Shown: positions 55,797-64,000 of the stretch, in pieces
How positions within the stretch are numbered: the first letter of the stretch is position 1
How the letters are laid out: each line of letters opens with the position of its first letter
Assembly: GCF_900184225.1 (NCBI RefSeq)
Contig: NZ_FXWZ01000003.1
Coordinates: forward strand, 1,801,684-1,865,683
Reading direction: 5' to 3'
DNA length: 64,000 nt
From: Brevibacterium ihuae
GTDB taxonomy: Bacteria > Actinomycetota > Actinomycetes > Actinomycetales > Brevibacteriaceae
Notes under the pieces: model-generated
What the model was told of the DNA's origin: nothing
Databases searched by the model: none
Seen by the model: the letters and a program-made list of their open reading frames with translations, nothing else
Program-made: the position numbers and the translations under genes

Positions 55797-56447
55797 ATGA
55801 CCTCACGCTCTGACGCCGCCGCGCTCATCGACCACACCCTGCTCAAGCCGGAGAGCACCGCCGCCGACGTCGCCGCCCTCGTCGCCGAGGCGCGCGAGCT
55901 CGGCGTCCTCGCCGTGTGCGTCTCGCCGAACGCGCTGCCGCTCCAGGACACCGGCGATCTCGTCGTCGCGACGGTGTGCGGATTCCCCTCCGGCGCCCAC
56001 GCCTCCGCGGTCAAGGCCGCCGAGGCGCGGCAGGCGGTGGCCGACGGAGCCGCCGAGGTCGACATGGTCATCGACCTCGGGCTCGCGAAGGCCGGGGACT
56101 TCGACGGGGTCGAGGCCGACATCCGCGCCGTGGTCGAGGCCGCGGGCCAGGCGCTGGTCAAGGTCATCATCGAATCCGCCGCGCTCACCGACGACGAGAT
56201 CGTCGAGGCGTGCCGCCGCGCGGAGGCCGCCGGCGCGGGCTTCGTCAAGACCTCGACCGGCTTCCACCCGGCGGGCGGCGCGAGCACCCACGCCGTCGAG
56301 CTCATGCGGAAGACCGTGGGGGACCGCCTGGGCGTCAAGGCTTCCGGCGGGATCCGGGACGCCGAGGCCGCCCGCGCGATGATCGCCGCCGGCGCCTCGC
56401 GCCTGGGCCTGTCCGGTTCGCGCGCGGTGCTCGACGGCTTCTCCTGA
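55797..56447 (+). CDS. deoC: Deoxyribose-phosphate aldolase
   Basis: Encodes 216 residues of the class I aldolase that cleaves deoxyribose-5-phosphate into glyceraldehyde-3-phosphate and acetaldehyde. The Schiff-base lysine is Lys151 in GFVKTSTGF. Lys181 ([10 protein letters not shown]) and Asp91 (VDMVIDLG) complete the active site. TAGGAG lies at 55785-55790 before ATG 55797. It closes the deo series on this strand and converges on the phosphosugar mutase gene. Confidence 0.95.
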   Translation: MTSRSDAAALIDHTLLKPESTAADVAALVAEARELGVLAVCVSPNALPLQDTGDLVVATVCGFPSGAHASAVKAAEARQAVADGAAEVDMVIDLGLAKAGDFDGVEADIRAVVEAAGQALVKVIIESAALTDDEIVEACRRAEAAGAGFVKTSTGFHPAGGASTHAVELMRKTVGDRLGVKASGGIRDAEAARAMIAAGASRLGLSGSRAVLDGFS

Positions 56448-56461
56448 TCCGGGAGCGGTGA

Positions 56462-56479
56462 GTCGGCCCAGGTGCCGAC
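56462..56479. terminator. Candidate bidirectional terminator between deoC and the mutase gene
   Basis: GTCGGC, 6-nt loop, GCCGAC is a perfect 6-bp stem in the 40-bp gap between two convergent genes. Confidence 0.5.
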
Positions 56480-56487
56480 CTCCGCCG

Positions 56488-58341
56488 CTACAGCCCCAGG
56501 TACTCCTGCACCGCGCCCGCGAGCGCATCGAGCGCACGGCGGGTGCCGCCGATGACCTCGAGATAGCACTTGAGCTTGGGCTCCGTCCCGGAGGGTCGGA
56601 TGATCACGCGGCCGCCGTCCGCGGTGAAGAGCGCCACGCCGTCGGTGGGCGGCAGGCCGTTGAACCTGGCCGCCATGTCGACGACGCGGGTCACCGCGGC
56701 CCCGGCGAGAGCGCTCGGCGGCGCACTGCGGACCCGGTCCATAGCAGCGGCGATGAGCGTCGTGTCCTCCATGCGGAAGGTCACCGGTGCGGTGAGGTGG
56801 ACGCCGTCGCGCGCGCGGATGCGGTCGAGCTCGTCCTCGACGGTGCGACCCTCCGCGGCGAGTTCGGAGACCATCCCGGCGAACACGATCGACGCAGAGA
56901 TCCCGTCCTTGTCGCGGACCGCCTGCGGAGCGACGCAATACCCGAGCGCCTCCTCATAGCCGAACACCAGGCCGGGCACGCGCGAGATCCACTTGAACCC
57001 GGTGAGCGTGTTCGTGTGCGCGAGCCCGTGGGCGCGTGCGACCGCGCTGAGCGCCTGGGACGAGACGATCGAGTTCGCGAGGACCGGGGCCGGTGCGTCC
57101 GGTGCCGGGGAGTCTGCGGAGAGGTCGTGTGACCCGGGCGAGCGGTGCGCGGCGGTGCGCGCGGCGATCCTCTCGCCGAGCAGGAGGCCCACCTCGTCAC
57201 CGGTGAGCTGCCGGAACTCCTGCTCACCCTGCCCGCGCACCGGGATCGCGGCGCTGAAGCGGTCCGCATCGGGGTCGTGGGCGATGATGAGGTCGGCATC
57301 GACCCGGCCGGCGAGGTCGAGCGCGGCGTCGAGCGCGCCGGCCTCCTCCGGGTTGGGGAACGTCACCGTGGGGAAGTCGGGGTCGGGGGACGCCTGAGAC
57401 ACGACCACGTGGACGTCGGCGAAACCGCAGCGCTCGAGCGCCCGCAGTGCAGTGTCCCCGCCCACCCCGTGGAGGGACGTGAGCACGATGCGGACCGGCG
57501 CCGAGGCGCGCTCGCCCAGCGTGTCGATGTGGGCGAGGTACGCCTCGACGATGTCGGCGCCGGCGGTCTCCCACCCGGACTTGGCGCGCGGAGTGGCGGC
57601 GACGGAGGGAACCGCGGCGATCGCCTCGGCGATGAGCGCGTCGAAGGGCGGCACGATCTGTGCCCCGGCACCGTCGCGCGCGAGCCCGGGATCCTCGCCG
57701 GTCCGGCTGAGAATGGCGGCGAGCGGGCGCTCGCCGAGGTAGACCTTGTACCCGTTGTCCGCGGGCGGATTGTGGCTCGCGGTGACCATGACGCCCGCGT
57801 CGGCGCCCAGGTGCGTCACCGCGAACGCGAGGACCGGGGTCGGCAGGTGCGGGGGCAGGAGGACGGCCCGGCCGCCGGCCGCGGTGACGACCGCGGCGGT
57901 GTCACGTGCGAAGTCGGCCGAGCCGTGGCGGGCATCGCAGCCGATGACCACGGAGAAGGCACCCGCGTCGTCGGAGGCAAGAGGGGCGCCCGGGTCGGAA
58001 CCGACCGCAGTGCACCCGGCGCCCACCGCGTCGTCGAGGAAGCGGGCGAGGCCGGCGGCGGCGCGGATGACGACCGCGCGGTTCATCCGGTTCGGCCCGG
58101 CCGCGATCGCCCCGCGCAGGCCCGCAGTGCCGAAGCTCAGGGGTGCGAGGAAGCGGTCCTCGAGCTCGGCGCGCGCCTGGAGGGCGGCAGTGGGCTCCGC
58201 GCCGCTGGGCTCGGCGCCTTCGGTGGCGGCGAGCAGGTCCGCGAGCTCGGCCCGGGTGGTCGGGTCGGGATCGTCGGCGATCCATTCGCGGACGATCCGG
58301 GCATCGAAGCCGCCGGTGAAGCGGTCGGCGACACGCCCCAT
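56488..58341 (-). CDS. Phospho-sugar mutase (phosphomannomutase/phosphopentomutase-like)
   Basis: Encodes 617 residues of the alpha-D-phosphohexomutase family. Features: LSFGTAGLRGAIAAGPNRMN, phosphoserine Ser189 in TASHNP, metal loop DPDADR (about 355-360), the sugar-specificity loop GYEEALGYCV and the phosphate-binding RPSGTEPKLKCYLEV. In this nucleoside-salvage setting it most likely interconverts ribose or deoxyribose 1- and 5-phosphates, bridging DeoA/PNP to DeoC; actinobacterial genes of this position are often annotated pmmB or deoB-like. A low-complexity insert sits at about 398-420. It is 1 bp downstream of the PNP gene stop on the same strand. Confidence 0.9.
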   Translation of the reverse strand: MGRVADRFTGGFDARIVREWIADDPDPTTRAELADLLAATEGAEPSGAEPTAALQARAELEDRFLAPLSFGTAGLRGAIAAGPNRMNRAVVIRAAAGLARFLDDAVGAGCTAVGSDPGAPLASDDAGAFSVVIGCDARHGSADFARDTAAVVTAAGGRAVLLPPHLPTPVLAFAVTHLGADAGVMVTASHNPPADNGYKVYLGERPLAAILSRTGEDPGLARDGAGAQIVPPFDALIAEAIAAVPSVAATPRAKSGWETAGADIVEAYLAHIDTLGERASAPVRIVLTSLHGVGGDTALRALERCGFADVHVVVSQASPDPDFPTVTFPNPEEAGALDAALDLAGRVDADLIIAHDPDADRFSAAIPVRGQGEQEFRQLTGDEVGLLLGERIAARTAAHRSPGSHDLSADSPAPDAPAPVLANSIVSSQALSAVARAHGLAHTNTLTGFKWISRVPGLVFGYEEALGYCVAPQAVRDKDGISASIVFAGMVSELAAEGRTVEDELDRIRARDGVHLTAPVTFRMEDTTLIAAAMDRVRSAPPSALAGAAVTRVVDMAARFNGLPPTDGVALFTADGGRVIIRPSGTEPKLKCYLEVIGGTRRALDALAGAVQEYLGL

Positions 58342-58342
58342 C

Positions 58343-59236
58343 TCAGGCGACCCCGCCGTCCGCAGCGGACCGACCGGCGGCGGGATCCCTGCCGTCCTGA
58401 CCTGCGGCGATCCGGGTGACGATCCGCGCGAGCAGGTCGGAGATCCGGGGACCGGCGGCCTGGCCGGCCTCGATGACCTCGGCGTGGGACAGGGCCTCCT
58501 GGGACACGCCCGCCGCGAGGTTCGTCACGAGGGAGATGCCGAGGATCTCGAGCCCGGCCTCGCGGGCGGCGATCGCCTCGAGCGCGGTCGACATGCCCAC
58601 GAGCCCGGCGCCGAGGATGCCGGCCATGCGGACCTCGGCGGGGGTCTCGTAGTGCGGCCCGCGGAACTGGGCGTAGACGGCCTCGTCGAGGCTCGGGTCG
58701 ATCTCGCGGGCGATACCGCGCAGGCGGGAGGAGTACAGGTCGGTGAGGTCGACGAATGTCGCCCCTTCGAGCGGGCTCGCGGCGGTGAGATTGAGGTGGT
58801 CGGAGATGAGCACCGGGGTGCCGGGCGCCCACGCGGGGTCGAGGCCGCCGCAGCCGTTGGTGAGGACGAGTGTCGAGCAGCCGGCCGCGGCGGCGGTGCG
58901 CACTCCGTGGGCCACGGCGCGGACGCCGCGGTCCTCGTAGAAGTGGGTGCGGGCGCCGAGCACGAGGGCGACCTGCCCGGTGTCGCCGATCCGGATGCTG
59001 CGGAGGGTGCCGCCGTGGCCGGCGACGACGGGGGAGTGGAAGCCGGGGACCTCGGCGGCGGGGAGCTCGGAGATCGTCTCGCCGATGAGGTCGGCCGCCT
59101 GGCCCCAGCCGGAGCCGAGGACGAGCGCGATGTCGTGGGATTCGACGCGGGCCGCGGAGTTGATGACGGCGGCGGCGCTGGCCGCGACGGCAGCGGGCTC
59201 GGTGAGCGCGGAATCGGTAAGCTGGGAGTCGGTCAT
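58343..59236 (-). CDS. punA: Purine nucleoside phosphorylase
   Basis: Encodes 297 residues of the trimeric PNP family, phosphorolysing guanosine and inosine (and deoxy forms) to base and sugar-1-phosphate. Motifs: LVLGSGWGQAAD (phosphate-binding, from about 38), GFHSPVVAGHGG, LTNGCGGLDP, FRGPHYETPAEVRM with the catalytic Glu, GMSTALEAIAAR, and SLVTNLAAGVS. It lies upstream of and next to the mutase gene, so its ribose-1-phosphate goes straight to that enzyme. The start is ATG 59236. It diverges from the GNAT gene with 71 bp between. Confidence 0.94.
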   Translation of the reverse strand: MTDSQLTDSALTEPAAVAASAAAVINSAARVESHDIALVLGSGWGQAADLIGETISELPAAEVPGFHSPVVAGHGGTLRSIRIGDTGQVALVLGARTHFYEDRGVRAVAHGVRTAAAAGCSTLVLTNGCGGLDPAWAPGTPVLISDHLNLTAASPLEGATFVDLTDLYSSRLRGIAREIDPSLDEAVYAQFRGPHYETPAEVRMAGILGAGLVGMSTALEAIAAREAGLEILGISLVTNLAAGVSQEALSHAEVIEAGQAAGPRISDLLARIVTRIAAGQDGRDPAAGRSAADGGVA

Positions 59237-59307
59237 GGGACGACACTACCGAATGGTCGGCGGCCCGCCGCTGTTCTCCTGCACGCCACCACGAGGAAGG
59301 TGACTCG

Positions 59308-60468
59308 ATGACGATCCGCCCGTTCGCGCCCGGGGACGATCTCGCACTCAACGAGGTCCTCCACGACGCGTCGACCCCCGCGCAGCATGCCGCCCGCAAC
59401 CTCTTCCGCGCCGATTCCGAATCCCCGGTGTCGCGCTGCGTGGTCGCCGTGCTCGACGATTCCGACGCGGGTTCGGGGAGCGGTGCCGGGGCCACGGACA
59501 TCCTCGTCGGTGCGGCCGCGATCGCCGAATCGCCAGCGCACCCGCACCGCGCCTGGGTCCACGTCGAGGTGGCCGAATCCGAGCGCCGCCGCGGGGTGGG
59601 CAGAGATCTGCTCGCCGCCGTCCGCGAGGCCGCGGCGGGGACGACGCTCGCCGGCCTGCCGCTGCGGGCGCGCGTCGCCGCCGGTTCCGACGCCGAGGCG
59701 GCCGCCCGCGCCGCAGGATTCTCGCCGCTGTTCACCACGCGCGTGATCGAGGTGTCACCCGGTGCGCTCGGGGGACTGGGCGCGGACCGGCTCGAGGACT
59801 TCGAGGTGACATCGACGGGTTCGGTCGCGCTGACGCGGGCATTCGCCGAGTGGTATGCGGGGGTCAACCGTGCGGACCCGGCGGCGGAGATGACGATCGG
59901 CCAGGTCAACACCCGGTTCCTCTCCGAGGCCGCGGGCGCGCACGGGGCGGCGCTGCTCCGTGCACCCGGTTCGGGGAAGAACGGCGAGGTGACGACGTTC
60001 GCGGTGTCCTACGCCCAGCCGGAGGCCGGTGCTGCCGGTGCCCCGGGTGGCAGCGGGACGGCCGCATCGGGGGCCGGTGCCCAGGGGACTGCCGGCGGGG
60101 ACAGCACCGGCGCCGAGGCGGGATCACCTCCCGCCGGGGGCTTCGCTGATGATCTGCCGGCCACTGAGCTCACGCTCGGCTCGATCTTCGACGCGCGAGC
60201 CGCGTCAGGGCTCGGCGCCGCTGCCGGGACGGACTCGGGAGATACGCGGGCAACCGCGGAGGACACTCCTCGACCCGATGCCGACGACCCGGAGTTCCAG
60301 ACCGCCCTCGGTGATGCCGGGGTTCTGCTCGCGCGCCTGAGCGTGGAGACCCCGGTTGCGCTCGAGGTGACGAGTGAGATGCCGGTGCTCACCGCCCTCG
60401 TCGACGGCCTCCTCGAAGCCGGGCAGGCGCGGGTGATGCAGACGTACCTCACGCTCGGCGCCGGCTGA
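59308..60468 (+). CDS. GNAT-family acetyltransferase
   Basis: Encodes 386 residues. A GNAT fold is visible in the first 140 residues: RPFAPGDDLALNEVLHDAS and the acetyl-CoA loop ESERRRGVGRDLL (about 90-102). The rest could be a second, degenerate GNAT-like half (VALEVTSEMPVLTALVDGLLEAGQARVMQTYLTLG at the end), interrupted by a long Ala/Gly/Thr/Ser-rich insert (about 238-330). The two-half layout resembles mycothiol synthase-like GNATs, but the usual motifs are not clear enough to name it. It has GAAGGTGA upstream of ATG 59308. Confidence 0.75.
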   Translation: MTIRPFAPGDDLALNEVLHDASTPAQHAARNLFRADSESPVSRCVVAVLDDSDAGSGSGAGATDILVGAAAIAESPAHPHRAWVHVEVAESERRRGVGRDLLAAVREAAAGTTLAGLPLRARVAAGSDAEAAARAAGFSPLFTTRVIEVSPGALGGLGADRLEDFEVTSTGSVALTRAFAEWYAGVNRADPAAEMTIGQVNTRFLSEAAGAHGAALLRAPGSGKNGEVTTFAVSYAQPEAGAAGAPGGSGTAASGAGAQGTAGGDSTGAEAGSPPAGGFADDLPATELTLGSIFDARAASGLGAAAGTDSGDTRATAEDTPRPDADDPEFQTALGDAGVLLARLSVETPVALEVTSEMPVLTALVDGLLEAGQARVMQTYLTLGAG

Positions 60469-60730
60469 GAGCGTGGACACGGTCGTTGTCGTTCGGCCGT
60501 CGCGCGGAACGCGCGCTCGCCGGTCCCCGACGAGACATAGTCCGGCACGAAACCGGTGTTCTCCAGCGGAGCACCGTCCAGCAACCCCCCGGGTGTGCAC
60601 GATGTTCGACCCCGCCGCGGAAACGGTGCATACACCACGTGCGTGGGGGCGCCCGGTTCACCCGACGTCGTGGACGATTCCCTGTTCGCGGGCGACGGTG
60701 GCCGGATCGGTGACTGCACTCATCCAGGGG
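60469..60730. other. 262-bp convergent spacer
   Basis: No gene is seen. The stretch contains an imperfect hairpin near 60552-60575 (CGGTG ... CACCG) and a distant GGTGTGCAC/GTGCATACACC pair (about 60591-60637), either of which could help terminate the convergent genes. Confidence 0.4.
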
Positions 60731-63700
60731 TCAGGACGGTGGAGGAGCGCCATGGTCGTCCCCGGCATCGGTCCGAGCGAGCAGCGGAGCGACGTCCACC
60801 GGAATCGCCCTCTCAGCAGTGACGAACCACCCCCGCGTCCGAGGCCCGGGGACGAGAGGGAGCTCTCGCAGCCCGTTCTCGGCGAGCTCACCGGCAGTGC
60901 GCGCTCCGATGACGAGGGTCGGTCCCAGCCCGGGTGCTCGCGCCAGGGGCGAGCTGTATCCCGGGGAATGATGGAGCGGAAACCCTACGGCGCACGCCTC
61001 GGAGGTGAGAGCCCGCGCGACGAGTTCCGGGTCCGCGTGATGCGCTGCCGCGATGGCCATGAGCGGCTCGTCCCGACGGGTGCTGCGATCCCAGGCATCT
61101 GCGATCGCCTCGACGAGCACCGGGGTTCCGTCGGGGGTGCCGCGCACAGTGAGGACCGGCCCGTGGAGATCGGGGCTCCAGACGACGGGTTCACCACCGG
61201 GCCCCGTGCCGATCTCGACGCCGGTGGGGCCGGGGCCTGGTGCGTCGGCGGCCGGGAGGATCCAGGTAGGCGGCGTGAGTTGCGGGCTGCCGAACGTCTG
61301 TTCGTCGATCGTCAGAGGGATAGGGCGCTCCGCTGCGGAGGCCGGATCCTCCCCGTTGACGAGCTGAATGTCCGCGCCCTGTGTGCCGGCCGAGGTGACA
61401 GCAGGACCCAGCAGGACCGCGCGGCCGGGAGGCCACCGTCCGGCGAATCGGCGTGCGCTGAGACCCAGATGGCTCGCTTCGGAGGCTTCCGCAGGCGGGA
61501 AGATCAGGCGGGTGCGGGCGCGTGCCGCGAGGGGCGAATGCAGAATGCGGCGGCCTGCCGCGATGACGAATGTCAGCGGAGATTCGGGTGAGCCGGTGGC
61601 ATGGGCGAGCACGGCTTCGAGTCGACTGAGTCGCCGCGTCCCCTCGATCGAGGATCGCAGCGCGTCATAGTCGTCGATGCAGACGACAAGAGGGTTGGAG
61701 CCGACACGGTTCTCGAGGGCTCCGAGCAGATGCTCGAGCGCCCAGGTGTCCTGGTGGGCGATGGACACGAACGATCCCCGCGCACGGTCGGAGTCGGAAT
61801 GCGCGCGGCTCTCATGGTCCGCACACGGTTCCCTGGGGGATGCCGCTGCAGGCGACGCGTCACTTCTCGCATCACCGAGCGAAGCAGGTGAGAATCCGGG
61901 TGCCCGGGCGGGAGGGTCCGCACGGTGAGGCATCGGGCCGAGATGGACGACGTCTGCGCCTGCGGCCGCAGCGGCCGAGCCGAGTGTGTGCACCGCAGAG
62001 CTCATGCCGGATCCGCGGCCACCCGTGACGATGACGCAGCCGTCGCACACCGGGTTCCACTCCCATTCGACGGTGCGCTTCTCATCCGGGCGATCGATGG
62101 TGCCGAGGTGAATCGGACTGAGCGACGGGACGTGATCCGGCAGCGGTGGGCTGACCACCTGAGGGGGCGCCGGGTACGGAGAGGCACGGAGGAACTGCTG
62201 CGCGGCTGCGATGAGCCCCGGGACGGTCACACGGGCTCCCGCTCTGGCCGACGACCGCGGAAGATGCACGGTGCCCGACCGCTCATCGGCGATCGACGAC
62301 CAGGTGAGGACCGGAGACTTCGCAGGAGCGCGGGGTGCATCGCTGTCCACCAGAGCCGCCCGGAAGAGCTCCGGCGCTCCGCCACGGCTGAGGTATGCGG
62401 CCCCGGGATCACCGGGAGGGAGATGTGCGGCCGCCTCCGTGCCGATCACCTCGATCGAGTCGGGGACATCCCTCACCCGGAGTGCGATCCGGAGGTTGAT
62501 GTTCGCCCTCATCCGTGCCGTCACCACTCCGGCAGGTCGTTGGGTGGCGAGGATGAAATGGATGCCGAGCGAGCGACCGAGAGCGGTGAACGACTCGATC
62601 ATCGCGGTTCCCTCCGGGTTGTCCTCGATGAGGGCCTGGAACTCATCGATGACGACGATGATCCGGGGGAGCGCGGGCGTGCCGCCGGATGCCTCGGAAG
62701 AGAGCTCATCGATGTCCGCCGCACCGCGGGCGGCGAGAATCCCCTCTCGGTGGAGGACTTCGGCTCGCAGACTGCGCAGAGCGCGCATCGCCATGCTCGG
62801 ATCGAGATTGTGCACGAGTGAATCGACGTGGGCGAGACCGGCGAACGGCGCGAAGGTGGCGCCGCCCTTGAAGTCGATGAGGACGAAACGGACTTCATCG
62901 GGAGACAGCGCAAGGGCGAGCGAGGTGACCCAGGTGTGGAGGAGGACGGACTTGCCGCTGCCGGTGGTGCCGGCGACGAGAGCATGGGGGCCGTGCTCGA
63001 CGAGATCGACGTGCAGCGTCCCGACGCCGGTCGAACCGAGAGGGACGCGCACGGTGCCGGGTCGCTGGGTGCGGCGGCCCGGCCACAGATCCGGGCCGAG
63101 ACCGCCCTCGGAGGTTCGAGCACCGACAGGGATATCGACGAGATCGGAGAGTGAGCGGGGGAGCGGGGCGGCTCCTTCCGGAGGCCGTCGAGGTGTCACG
63201 ACCTGGAGGAAGCGCTCGGATCGGAGTCTGCGGAGTACGATCGCTCCACTCGTGGGAACCGGGTGCCGGCCGGGGCGCTGGATCCGGTCGATGAAGAGTT
63301 CGCCGGAGGAATCGGCATCGCGGCAGACGAGCCGCCACCTCGGCCGATTCGATTCCTCGTCTCCGCTCGGCCGTGCAGCGGTGCTGGTCGGTGAACCCGC
63401 CGGGCACCGGATCTCTGCGGTCACGGCGTGCGTCCCGCCGGAGAGCGAGATGACGATCGGAGCTGCTGCTTTCCGCCCCACCGGAGCCGAGGGGACGCCG
63501 TTCCTTCCATCGCCTCGGATGTCCGTGGCGGGACTTGTCGCAGCACACGTGGAGTCGAGATCGGGAACCGCGGTCGCCTCGGTGCGGATCACCGGTCCGA
63601 CCGCTGCGAGTTCGGGCATGATCCGACCCACCTCTGCACCGTGCACCTGGACCGGATGGTCGACTGCGAGAGCATCGGCGATGATGACGCGCACGACATC

Positions 63701-64000
63701 GAGCACGACCGGAGAAGTACCGACGATATCGAGATCTGCCGACGAGGGCCCGAAGATCACGACGGAGTCATCGACAGCGGGGTACAGGACTCCCTCGAAC
63801 ACGTGGCCGGCGATGCCGGAACGTCGGAGCAGACGTCCGATTCCCGGTGGGACGTCCGTGGATCCGTCCGGAGGACGCGCATCGAGCGGAACTTCGCGCG
63901 CGAGCTCTGCGCTCGCGCGTGGGCCGTCAGTCCCCGTCAGCGGAACCGATCCGTCGATCGCGAAAGCTCCCCGGAGCCCATCGAACGTCGGGTGTCCGCG
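60731..64000 (-). CDS. Type VII secretion FtsK/SpoIIIE-type ATPase (EccC/EssC-like), 5' end beyond window
   Basis: About 1089 residues are visible. The frame is open to the right edge (FDGLRGAFAIDGSVPLTG), so GTG 63802 is not the real start. After a region of about 330 residues, an FtsK-type ATPase domain has Walker A GTTGSGKS (bases 62949-62972), LIDFKGGATFAPFAGLAHV, Walker B IIVVIDEFQAL (about 62630-62662) and ATQRPAGV. A second domain has a defective P-loop, GGRGSGMSS (bases about 62000-62026; Lys replaced), with VVCIDDYDAL. A third, more degenerate module follows. This layout is that of EccC/EssC motors that push WXG100 proteins through the membrane. Other secretion genes must lie to the right. 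Confidence 0.85.
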   Translation of the reverse strand, partial: RGHPTFDGLRGAFAIDGSVPLTGTDGPRASAELAREVPLDARPPDGSTDVPPGIGRLLRRSGIAGHVFEGVLYPAVDDSVVIFGPSSADLDIVGTSPVVLDVVRVIIADALAVDHPVQVHGAEVGRIMPELAAVGPVIRTEATAVPDLDSTCAATSPATDIRGDGRNGVPSAPVGRKAAAPIVISLSGGTHAVTAEIRCPAGSPTSTAARPSGDEESNRPRWRLVCRDADSSGELFIDRIQRPGRHPVPTSGAIVLRRLRSERFLQVVTPRRPPEGAAPLPRSLSDLVDIPVGARTSEGGLGPDLWPGRRTQRPGTVRVPLGSTGVGTLHVDLVEHGPHALVAGTTGSGKSVLLHTWVTSLALALSPDEVRFVLIDFKGGATFAPFAGLAHVDSLVHNLDPSMAMRALRSLRAEVLHREGILAARGAADIDELSSEASGGTPALPRIIVVIDEFQALIEDNPEGTAMIESFTALGRSLGIHFILATQRPAGVVTARMRANINLRIALRVRDVPDSIEVIGTEAAAHLPPGDPGAAYLSRGGAPELFRAALVDSDAPRAPAKSPVLTWSSIADERSGTVHLPRSSARAGARVTVPGLIAAAQQFLRASPYPAPPQVVSPPLPDHVPSLSPIHLGTIDRPDEKRTVEWEWNPVCDGCVIVTGGRGSGMSSAVHTLGSAAAAAGADVVHLGPMPHRADPPARAPGFSPASLGDARSDASPAAASPREPCADHESRAHSDSDRARGSFVSIAHQDTWALEHLLGALENRVGSNPLVVCIDDYDALRSSIEGTRRLSRLEAVLAHATGSPESPLTFVIAAGRRILHSPLAARARTRLIFPPAEASEASHLGLSARRFAGRWPPGRAVLLGPAVTSAGTQGADIQLVNGEDPASAAERPIPLTIDEQTFGSPQLTPPTWILPAADAPGPGPTGVEIGTGPGGEPVVWSPDLHGPVLTVRGTPDGTPVLVEAIADAWDRSTRRDEPLMAIAAAHHADPELVARALTSEACAVGFPLHHSPGYSSPLARAPGLGPTLVIGARTAGELAENGLRELPLVPGPRTRGWFVTAERAIPVDVAPLLARTDAGDDHGAPPPS

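Noticed and set aside
61925-62821. Plus-strand open frame inside the EccC/EssC gene
   Set aside because: Opposite a long frame with intact FtsK/SpoIIIE motifs; no motif of its own.

Overview
High-GC (about 70%) genomic DNA with gene families and gene order typical of Actinomycetota. The run rplM-rpsI-glmM ... coaA ... glmS-acpS-nnrD-alr-tsaE-tsaB-rimI ... tsaD, together with a BmpA-type nucleoside transporter/deo cluster and an EccC/EssC-type ATPase, fits the order Micrococcales (a Brevibacterium-like lineage is my guess, not proven). Most of the window is core chromosome. Three stretches are accessory or disturbed: the C-P lyase (phn) operon entered by an IS256 element, a composite ISL3 transposon, and repeat-rich intergenic DNA.

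Layout. 1-2990: two tandem minus-strand genes for secreted/membrane paralogues, one cut by the window edge and one carrying an apparent frameshift. 3280-5811: ribosomal proteins L13 and S9, a strong terminator, then glmM. 5812-7152: a small membrane protein between repeat-rich spacers; the downstream spacer holds two copies of a 57-bp hairpin element. 7153-10456: an ABC exporter and pantothenate kinase (minus). 10478-11901: an IS256-family element with 8-bp target duplications sitting at the 5' end of phnG. 11895-19090: phnG (truncated), phnH (frameshifted), phnI, a phnJ-phnK fusion, phnL, phnM and an inositol-monophosphatase-like gene, coupled by ATGA/TGATG overlaps. 19177-31875: glmS, acpS, a PadR regulator/membrane protein pair, an M20 hydrolase, nnrD, alr, the t6A tRNA-modification genes tsaE/tsaB/rimI/tsaD, an aldo-keto reductase, a SRPBCC protein and a NUDIX hydrolase.

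32038-36392 is a 4.36-kb composite transposon: a 166-bp ISL3 left-end remnant, a GlxA-type regulator divergent from a monooxygenase and a GlcG/HbpS gene, a patch of gene debris, and an intact ISL3 element. An 8-bp duplication (GCGAAACC) flanks the whole unit, and removing it restores a 19-bp tandem repeat array in phase.

36439-47956: YbdK-type ligase, GH3 lipoprotein, sulfurtransferase, THUMP-like methyltransferase, rsmA-ispE, DUF2087 protein, ABC-F ATPase, SDR and MarR regulator. 48164-59236: nucleoside uptake and salvage (BmpA-type lipoprotein, ATPase, two permeases, cdd, deoA, deoC, phosphosugar mutase, purine nucleoside phosphorylase), which together import nucleosides, deaminate or phosphorolyse them, and feed the sugar phosphates to central metabolism. 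A third 57-bp hairpin lies between cdd and deoA. 59308-64000: a GNAT protein and the C-terminal part of a type VII secretion ATPase running off the right edge.

No rRNA genes, complete tRNA genes or CRISPR arrays were seen.
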